A DNA stretch of 64,000 nucleotides from Aestuariibaculum sediminum. Lineage in GTDB: Bacteria > Bacteroidota > Bacteroidia > Flavobacteriales > Flavobacteriaceae. Position 1 is the first letter of the stretch. The number at the start of each line of letters is the position of its first letter. The notes under the pieces were generated by a model. The model searched no databases. It had not been told where the DNA came from and saw only the letters and a list, made by a program, of their open reading frames with translations. The stretch spans positions 306,172 through 370,171 of the forward strand of contig NZ_JACVXB010000002.1 of assembly GCF_014596945.1 (NCBI RefSeq). Direction: 5' to 3'. Position numbers and translations under genes: made by a program. Positions 55,080-61,577 of this stretch are shown here, piece by piece.

Positions 55080-55643
55080 GAATTTAAACATTATCAGTAA
55101 AGTGCTTTCTTGATTTTTCCTGATTGAATTTTTTTGATTATAAATTGAAGATTGCCCTTTCGTAAAAGAAACGGACTGCCATTGGTCGCCTTTTGGAAGT
55201 TTTCCAAGAAAATCAATTTGACCAACATGGTAAGCATAATATGAAAGTTGCCGGCTGATGGCCTCGAAAACTGTATGACCTTCATTTCTAATGAAAATTA
55301 TACTTTCTAAATCGGTTGATTCTATTGGTTTTATGGCTTTAAATAAACAATGACAGCGGTTTTTCCAAGAAGGAATGATATATTCTTTCGAAGAATAGGT
55401 ATTGGCAAATTCATGATCTCGGTTACGTCAGGGTTTTTCAACATCTTCAGTTAAAAAGTTGGTTCATCGACTAAGCATATTACCCTGTAATATGTTTAAC
55501 AATAATTGAAATACTAATGTCGCATTCATGACTTTGCCAATACATCTCATCAAACGTTATTTGTTTGAAGGTTTTATCTCCAAGACTTTTTTAATTTTCA
55601 AATAGGTTAATTATACTTGGTACACACTTTCAATAGATAACAT
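55080..55643 (-). pseudogene. Decayed DinB-superfamily DUF1572 gene
   Basis: No single open frame, but the minus strand reads piece by piece as a DUF1572 protein: LSIESVYQV, stop, LTYLKIKK; then LGDKTFKQITFDEMYWQSHE and ISIIVKHITG in another frame; then GNMLSR, TGA, TNFLTEDVEKP, TGA, RNRDHEF; and finally an intact stretch IIFIRNEGHTVFEAISRQL and YHVGQIDFLGKLPKGDQWQS. Both TGA codons stand where the family has Trp (SRWTxF and EKxWRNRD). At least two frame changes and three stops show real decay rather than an isolated sequencing error. The region lies between the MotA/TolQ-like gene and msrB. Confidence 0.85.
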
Positions 55644-55645
55644 AC

Positions 55646-56119
55646 TTACTTTTCAGAAGGAATAAATTTTAAAGCAACACCATTTATGCAATGACGCATA
55701 CCTGTGGTGTTTTTAGGGCCATCATTAAAAACATGACCTAAATGCCCGCCACAAGTCGCGCAATGCTCTTCTTGTCCATAATAAATATGATCTTCTTTAG
55801 AAAATGCTACATTACCTTTTATTTCTTGGTCAAAACTAGGCCATCCAGTTCCAGAATCGAATTTATGCTCGCTTTTAAAAAGTGGTGTCTCACAACCTTT
55901 ACAAACATATATCCCTTTTTTATAGTTTTTATTTAAGGGACTTGAGAATTTAGGTTCGGTGCCAGATTCTCGTAAAACATAATACTCGGTATCGGTAAGT
56001 TGCTGTTTCCATTCAGTCTTGCTTTTAGTTACTTTATAGGTTGTAGTTTCCTCTTTTTGGGCGTTACCTTTGCAATTAAACACAGCTAATGTTACGATAA
56101 GAATTAATATTTTTTTCAT
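55646..56119 (-). CDS. msrB: Peptide-methionine (R)-S-oxide reductase, lipoprotein
   Basis: 157 residues with lipobox at residue 16 (LAVFNC), so exported and anchored. MsrB domain: zinc cysteines in CKGCETPLF and CATCGGHLGH, substrate motif FDSGTGWPSF, catalytic Cys in RHCINGVALKF. It reduces methionine-R-sulfoxide in periplasmic or surface proteins; most MsrB enzymes are cytoplasmic. It lies directly upstream of the decayed DUF1572 gene (start of the pseudogene 3 bp after its stop), suggesting a former two-gene operon. Confidence 0.95.
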   Translation of the reverse strand: MKKILILIVTLAVFNCKGNAQKEETTTYKVTKSKTEWKQQLTDTEYYVLRESGTEPKFSSPLNKNYKKGIYVCKGCETPLFKSEHKFDSGTGWPSFDQEIKGNVAFSKEDHIYYGQEEHCATCGGHLGHVFNDGPKNTTGMRHCINGVALKFIPSEK

Positions 56120-56284
56120 TTTATTGATAGTTTTCTAAGAATGAGTCGTGTATGTGGACAAATAATAACACTTGGTTGGTATACATTTTATATTTTACAT
56201 AAGTGACTTATAAAAAATAGAAGCGTCTAAAATAGTAAGGTACAATTTTTGTACTTTTATTCCATATTTTTAATCCAAATTACG

Positions 56285-57097
56285 ATGATACTTAAAAAAT
56301 CACTTATAGTAGCCGGTACATTAGCAGTCGTCTTATCTTGTGCTACGAATCCTTTTACAGGTAAGAAAACCATGGCGTTAGTTTCTAATGATCAGTTGTT
56401 TCCAACATCATTTGCGCAATACAATCAGTTTCTATCTGAGAATAAAGTTGTTACAGGTACATCTGAAGCCAACATGGTAACACGAGTAGGGCAGAAAATT
56501 GCTGTTGCAGCCGAACGTTATTTAAATGCAAATGGTTATCAGGGGTATTTGAATGACTATAAATGGGAGTATAATTTAGTAGATGATAAAACGGTAAACG
56601 CCTGGTGTATGCCTGGTGGAAAAATAGTGGTTTACACAGGTATTTTACCCGTAACAAAAAGTGAAGCGGGATTAGCCGCAGTAGTAGGTCATGAGGTGGC
56701 ACATGCTTTAGCAAATCATGGACAACAAAGAATGAGTGCAGCTTATGTGCAGCAGGGCGTGGCTCTGGCTGGTAATATTGCTATTCAGAATGAAAATGAC
56801 AGGAACTTATTTAATCAATACTATGGTGTAGGTTCTCAGGTTGGCGTTATGTTACCATTTAGTCGCTCACATGAAACCGAAGCAGATGAAATAGGACTTT
56901 ACTTAATGGCAATTGCTGGATATAACCCAGATGAAGCTGCCGAATTATGGAAACGTATGAATGCCTTAGGAGGGGAAGCTCCACCAGAAATGCTAAGTAC
57001 ACACCCTTCTAACGAATCACGTATAGCTAATTTATCAGCCCTTGCTCCAAAGGCTAAAGCTGAAGCAGCTAAATTTGGAGTAACCTCATTTAAGTAG
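56285..57097 (+). CDS. M48 family metallopeptidase, lipoprotein (LoiP/BepA-like)
   Basis: 270 residues from ATG 56285; an in-frame start at 56249 would add 12 residues before the lipoprotein signal MILKKSLIVAGTLAVVLSC. Lipid Cys 19. Catalytic HEVAHALANHG (near residue 127) with the third zinc ligand in ETEADEIGLYLM. No TPR domain, unlike full-length BepA. It probably degrades misfolded periplasmic or outer-membrane proteins. A 15-bp palindrome GTACAATTTTTGTAC (56241-56255) lies just upstream. Confidence 0.93.
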   Translation: MILKKSLIVAGTLAVVLSCATNPFTGKKTMALVSNDQLFPTSFAQYNQFLSENKVVTGTSEANMVTRVGQKIAVAAERYLNANGYQGYLNDYKWEYNLVDDKTVNAWCMPGGKIVVYTGILPVTKSEAGLAAVVGHEVAHALANHGQQRMSAAYVQQGVALAGNIAIQNENDRNLFNQYYGVGSQVGVMLPFSRSHETEADEIGLYLMAIAGYNPDEAAELWKRMNALGGEAPPEMLSTHPSNESRIANLSALAPKAKAEAAKFGVTSFK

Positions 57098-57137
57098 GGG
57101 GAATTCTATAAGAAGTTAAAAATATTTGTTTACTTTG

Positions 57138-57165
57138 GGCTGCCCATTTCGGGCAGTCTTTTTTA
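57138..57165 (+). terminator. Terminator after the M48 peptidase gene
   Basis: GGCTGCCC, loop ATTTC, GGGCAGTC, then six T residues. Confidence 0.88.
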
Positions 57166-57188
57166 TTTAATTACGATTTATCCTCTGT

Positions 57189-58514
57189 ATGAAGCCATTA
57201 GAAAAAGGAAGTAAAAAACTATTAAATGCCTGGGCATTTTACGATTGGGCCAATTCCGTTTATAGTTTAGTTATTGCATCAGCTATTTTTCCGATATTTT
57301 ATGGGGCTTTATTCAGAGTTGCCGAAATAGAAAAAGTAACGGTTTTTGGAGGAGAAATTTCAAGAGCACCTTTAATTAGTTATACCACCTCGTTAGCCTT
57401 TGTTTTTATAGCTATTGTAACCCCATTAATTTCTGGAGTTGCCGATTATATGGGTAATAAAAAAATATTTATGAAATTCTTTTGTTACTTAGGAGGGGTT
57501 TCTTGTATTGGGCTGTATTGGTTTTCTTTAGAACATATTTACTTTAGTCTTGCTTGTTATTTTTTTGGATTAGTAGGGTTTTGGGTGAGTTTTGCAATTA
57601 ATAATTCTTATTTACCAGATATAGCTTTTACTCATCAACAAGACAGGATAAGTGCAAAAGGGTTTTCATTGGGATACATAGGAAGTGTTATTCTGTTACT
57701 ATTAAATTTAGCTATGGTAATGAACCCAGAAGTTTTTGGTATTACCACCGATGCAAGTGGTGGGGCTGAAATTAAAGCGATGAAATATTCTTTTATTTCT
57801 GTTGGTATATGGTGGATTGTTTTTAGTCAGTATTCATTTTATTATTTACCTAAAGGGAATAGAAAGGATAGTCCCAGAAAACATATTATTTTAAACGGAT
57901 TCAAAGAGTTAAAGATAGTCTGGAATCAGCTTAGTGAAAATGTAAAATTAAAACGTTACTTAGGGGCCTTTTTCGTGTATAGTATGGCCGTGCAAACCGT
58001 AATGTTAATTGCTACATTTTTTGGTGAAGAAGAAATAGCTTGGGGTACAGATGCTGAACGCACAATGGGTTTAATTGTTAGTATTTTGGTTATTCAAGTG
58101 GTAGCTATTGTAGGTGCTATGGTAACTGCCAGAATCTCTAAAGTTTTTGGAAACATTAAAACGCTTATAGGAATTAATGTTATTTGGGCTATTATTTGTG
58201 TTTATGCTTATTACGTTATTACCCCAATGGACTTTTATATTGCAGCAGGTTTTGTTGGAATTGTAATGGGAGGGATTCAAGCCTTGTCGAGGTCTACTTA
58301 CTCAAAGTTTTTACCAGACACTACAGATACAACTTCGTTTTTTAGTTTTTATGATGTTGCTGAAAAAATTGGGATAATCATTGGTACATTTTTGTATGGT
58401 TTTGTAGCACAAGTTACTGGGAATATGCGTAATGCCGTACTGTTCTTATTTATATTCTTTTTGATTGGAATAATTTTACTTTTACGTGTGCCTAAGGACA
58501 ATATTAAAGATTAA
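57189..58514 (+). CDS. UMF1-family MFS transporter (Atg22-like)
   Basis: 441 residues with about 12 helices. The opening NAWAFYDWANSVYSLVIASA (residues 13-32) is characteristic of the UMF1/Atg22-like group, and QALSRSTYSKFLPD in the second half supports it. Inner membrane. The family is thought to export amino acids, as fungal Atg22 does, but substrates in bacteria are not established. It follows the M48 gene after a terminator and converges on metE, with a shared hairpin between them. Confidence 0.9.
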   Translation: MKPLEKGSKKLLNAWAFYDWANSVYSLVIASAIFPIFYGALFRVAEIEKVTVFGGEISRAPLISYTTSLAFVFIAIVTPLISGVADYMGNKKIFMKFFCYLGGVSCIGLYWFSLEHIYFSLACYFFGLVGFWVSFAINNSYLPDIAFTHQQDRISAKGFSLGYIGSVILLLLNLAMVMNPEVFGITTDASGGAEIKAMKYSFISVGIWWIVFSQYSFYYLPKGNRKDSPRKHIILNGFKELKIVWNQLSENVKLKRYLGAFFVYSMAVQTVMLIATFFGEEEIAWGTDAERTMGLIVSILVIQVVAIVGAMVTARISKVFGNIKTLIGINVIWAIICVYAYYVITPMDFYIAAGFVGIVMGGIQALSRSTYSKFLPDTTDTTSFFSFYDVAEKIGIIIGTFLYGFVAQVTGNMRNAVLFLFIFFLIGIILLLRVPKDNIKD

Positions 58515-58532
58515 GTTTTAAACCAATATATG

Positions 58533-58567
58533 AAAAGCCCGAACTTATAATTTTCGGGCTTTTTTTT
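58533..58567. terminator. Bidirectional terminator between the UMF1 transporter and metE
   Basis: AAAAGCCCGAA and TTCGGGCTTTT form an 11-bp stem with T runs on both strands. Confidence 0.92.
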
Positions 58568-58576
58568 AGTCTTATG

Positions 58577-60880
58577 CTAAACCAATTCAATCTCTTGTTG
58601 TCTTAACTTTTTTGCGGCGTTTACAATGTTTTCTAAGGCTCGTTTTGTTTCTGGCCAATCTCTGGTTTTTAGCCCGCAATCTGGGTTTACCCAAATGTGC
58701 TCTTTAGGTAAAACTTGTTTTGCTTTTGACAGCAACTTTTCAATTTCCTCCAATGTAGGAACACGAGGCGAATGAATATCGTAAACACCAGGTCCTATTT
58801 CATTGGGATATTTAAAGTTTACAAAAGCATCCAGTAGTTCCATTTCCGATCGGGAGGTTTCAATAGTAATAACATCAGCATCCATATCAGCGATGCTTGC
58901 TATTATATCATTAAATTCAGAGTAACACATGTGGGTGTGTATTTGTGTTTCATCTTTTACGCCGCTGGCAGAAATTCTAAAGGCTTTAACTGCCCAGTTT
59001 AAATAATTTGGCCACTCTTCTTTTCTTAAAGGCAGGCCTTCGCGGATTGCAGGTTCGTCAATTTGAATAATTTTTAAACCATGTTTTTCAAGCTCAATAA
59101 CCTCATCTCTAATTGCTAAAGCAATTTGATTACAGGTGGTTTCCCGTGGTTGATCGTTTCTAACAAACGACCATTGTAAAATGGTTACAGGTCCTGTAAG
59201 CATACCTTTTAAAGGTTTCTGGGTTAACGACTGCGCGTATTCTGACCAATAAACAGTCATTGGGGTATTACGAGAAACATCACCGAATAAAATTGGGGGC
59301 TTAACACAGCGACTACCGTAGCTTTGTACCCAGCCAAATTCACTAAATGCAAACCCGTCTAGTTTTTCGCCAAAATATTCAACCATATCATTGCGCTCGA
59401 ACTCACCATGGACTAAAACATCTAAACCAATATTTTCTTGAAATCGAATAGAGTCTTCGATTTCTTTCGCTATTAAAATCTCATAATTCTCATTAGATAG
59501 TTCACCTTTTCGATGTTTTAAACGCCAGCTTCTAACGGTTTTTGTTTGCGGAAATGAGCCAATAGTTGTAGTAGGGAATAGGGGGAAATTAAGAGCTTCT
59601 TTTTGTTTAGCTTGTCGAATATCGAAAGAATGGGTGCGATGACTATCAGTATCCTTAAGATTTGATACACGTTCTTTAACTTTGGAATTGTGAATTAATT
59701 TAGAAGTTTTTCTATTTAGATTAGCGAGTTTATTTTCTTCATAAAGCGATAAATAAGGTTCATTTTCCGTAAGACATAAATTTCGAATAGTACTGATTTC
59801 TTCTAACTTTTGTTTCGAAAACGCCAACCATTGTTTAATTTCAGAATTTAAATTTTTTTCTAATTCTAAATCGTAAGGGGTATGTAAAAGCGAACAAGAC
59901 GCTGAAATCCATAAATTTTCTGGGGGCAATTTCTTTAAGGCTTTTTGTACGACATTTAAGGAGTCTTCAAAATTATTTTTCCAGATATTTCGACCGTCTA
60001 TAAGACCAAGTGATAGTTTAATATGGTTATTAAAATATTTAGAATTTAAAATATCATCTAACTGCAAATGACATCGAACTAAGTCTAGATGTAGGGTGTC
60101 AATTGGTAATTTAAGTGCTGTTTCCAAATTATCACCATAACAGTCAAAATAGTTAGCAAGGAAAATCTTTAATTTAGGAAATTTGTTATGAATGGCATTG
60201 TAAGTAGTTGTTATTGCAGCACGTTCTTTGTCGCTCAGGTTTAAAGCTAAGCAAGGCTCATCGAACTGAATATACTCAACGCCTAAATCAATTAAATCTT
60301 CAATGATTTCAAGATAGACAGGTAGTAATCGGTTTAGTAAATCGATTCGATGAAATCCAGATTCTTTTTCTTTTCCTAAAAGTAAAAATGTAACAGGACC
60401 AATTAAAACAGGTTTGGTTTTTATTCCCAGAGCTAATGCTTCTTTGAATTCTTCTGTAATTTTGTTTGAATAATATGCGAAACTTTGGTTTTTTTCAAAT
60501 TCAGGAACAATGTAATGATAGTTTGTGTCAAACCACTTGGTCATTTCCATGGCAGTTACATCTATATCATCGTTTTGTAAGCCCCGTGCCATAGCAAAAT
60601 ACAATTCTAAATCATTTGTTTGTTCAATGCTTTTATAGCGCTGAGGAATACAGCCTACAGATAAGCAGGTGTCCAGGACTTGATCGTATAAAGAGAAGTC
60701 ATTTGAAGGAATTAGATCAATACCGAGTTCCTTTTGAATAAGCCAGTTTTGTTTCTTTAAGGTTTTAGCAGTTTTAAGTAATTCTTTTTTGGTTATTGTT
60801 TTTTTCCAATAGGCTTCACAGGCTTTCTTTAGTTCGCGTTGTGCACCAATTCTTGGATAACCTAAAATGGTTGTTTTCAT
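58577..60880 (-). CDS. metE: Cobalamin-independent methionine synthase
   Basis: 767 residues, full length. N-terminal half begins LGYPRIGAQRELKKACEAYW. C-terminal catalytic half starts near FPTTTIGSFPQTKTVR (residue about 435) and holds zinc ligands in IHTHMCYSEFND (His and Cys, near 653) and VNPDCGLKTRDWPET (Cys near 738). It transfers a methyl group from 5-methyltetrahydropteroyl-polyglutamate to homocysteine. No B12 riboswitch precedes it. A -7 box and a palindrome lie between it and the divergent Lrp gene, the likely regulator. Confidence 0.97.
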   Translation of the reverse strand: MKTTILGYPRIGAQRELKKACEAYWKKTITKKELLKTAKTLKKQNWLIQKELGIDLIPSNDFSLYDQVLDTCLSVGCIPQRYKSIEQTNDLELYFAMARGLQNDDIDVTAMEMTKWFDTNYHYIVPEFEKNQSFAYYSNKITEEFKEALALGIKTKPVLIGPVTFLLLGKEKESGFHRIDLLNRLLPVYLEIIEDLIDLGVEYIQFDEPCLALNLSDKERAAITTTYNAIHNKFPKLKIFLANYFDCYGDNLETALKLPIDTLHLDLVRCHLQLDDILNSKYFNNHIKLSLGLIDGRNIWKNNFEDSLNVVQKALKKLPPENLWISASCSLLHTPYDLELEKNLNSEIKQWLAFSKQKLEEISTIRNLCLTENEPYLSLYEENKLANLNRKTSKLIHNSKVKERVSNLKDTDSHRTHSFDIRQAKQKEALNFPLFPTTTIGSFPQTKTVRSWRLKHRKGELSNENYEILIAKEIEDSIRFQENIGLDVLVHGEFERNDMVEYFGEKLDGFAFSEFGWVQSYGSRCVKPPILFGDVSRNTPMTVYWSEYAQSLTQKPLKGMLTGPVTILQWSFVRNDQPRETTCNQIALAIRDEVIELEKHGLKIIQIDEPAIREGLPLRKEEWPNYLNWAVKAFRISASGVKDETQIHTHMCYSEFNDIIASIADMDADVITIETSRSEMELLDAFVNFKYPNEIGPGVYDIHSPRVPTLEEIEKLLSKAKQVLPKEHIWVNPDCGLKTRDWPETKRALENIVNAAKKLRQQEIELV

Positions 60881-60908
60881 AAAAGTTTTATTAGATTTTA
60901 ATACTGTT

Positions 60909-60932
60909 CAAAATTATATTTAAAGAATATAA
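60909..60932 (-). promoter_or_regulatory. metE -7 box overlapping a candidate Lrp operator
   Basis: Minus strand TAATTTTG (60909-60916) fits TAnnTTTG, 29 bp before the metE ATG. It overlaps a 19-bp inverted repeat, TTATATT-TAAAG-AATATAA (60914-60932), which is well placed for repression by the divergent regulator. Confidence 0.5.
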
Positions 60933-60967
60933 ATAGAGTTAATTGGTTATTGTTTGGTGTAATACGC

Positions 60968-60975
60968 TATATTTG
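60968..60975 (+). promoter_or_regulatory. -7 box of the second Lrp gene
   Basis: TATATTTG, exact TAnnTTTG, 41 bp before the ATG, with a TTG 22 bp upstream (60943-60945). Confidence 0.6.
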
Positions 60976-61016
60976 TAAGATATTAAGGAATATTAATCTG
61001 TATATATAGAAATAAG

Positions 61017-61502
61017 ATGAGCTTAACAGAAAATAATTCTACACTAACTTTGGATGAGATTGATTTTAGAATTCTAAAAATATTGCAAAACCGATCGAAT
61101 TTAACTACAAAACAGTTAGCCGCTAAAGTTAACCTGTCTAATACACCTGTTTTTGAGCGAGTGAAAAAGTTAGAGAAAGCAGGTTTCATTAAAAATTACA
61201 TAGCTGTTTTAGATGCAGAAAAATTAAATAAAGGGTTAATGGTGTTTTGCAACGTGACTCTTAAAGAACATACCCGGGAAATTGGTAATCAATTTGTAAA
61301 AGATATATTATCACTGGATGAAGTGGTAGAGTGTTTTAATATTTCAGGAGATTATGATTTTTTTTTAAAGATTTTGGTCACTGATATGAAAGAATATCAG
61401 AATTTCGTTTTAGATCGATTGGGAAGTATAAAGAATATTGGTAGTGCCCATAGTACTTTTGTTATGGGAGAAATTAAAAACACTTATAGTATTCCAATTT
61501 AG
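61017..61502 (+). CDS. Lrp/AsnC family transcriptional regulator, divergent from metE
   Basis: 161 residues. Residues about 12-70 are the winged helix (LDEIDFRILKILQNRSN, NTPVFERVKKLEKAGFI). Residues about 80-155 are the RAM domain with SGDYDFFLKILVTDM. Paralogue of the regulator at 8082-8543, sharing VFERVKKLEKxGFI-, SGDYD- and GSxHSxFV-type blocks. It probably binds the palindrome between it and metE and adjusts methionine synthesis to amino-acid supply; the ligand is not known. Strong terminator downstream. Confidence 0.94.
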   Translation: MSLTENNSTLTLDEIDFRILKILQNRSNLTTKQLAAKVNLSNTPVFERVKKLEKAGFIKNYIAVLDAEKLNKGLMVFCNVTLKEHTREIGNQFVKDILSLDEVVECFNISGDYDFFLKILVTDMKEYQNFVLDRLGSIKNIGSAHSTFVMGEIKNTYSIPI

Positions 61503-61523
61503 TAAATTTCTATAATTCAATAA

Positions 61524-61561
61524 TAAAAAAAAGCCCGAAATATTAATTTCGGGCTTTTTTT
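61524..61561. terminator. Bidirectional terminator between the Lrp gene and clpC
   Basis: AAAAAAAGCCCGAAAT and ATTTCGGGCTTTTTTT pair perfectly across ATTA, with T runs both ways. The core AAGCCCGAA is the same as in the hairpin at 58533-58567. Confidence 0.93.
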
Positions 61562-61577
61562 ATGATATCATATAAGT

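Noticed and set aside
55094-55285. 63-codon minus-strand ORF
   Set aside because: It is in the wrong frame. A neighbouring frame gives a clear DUF1572 C-terminus (YHVGQIDFLGKL), so the ORF is a by-product of the decayed gene.
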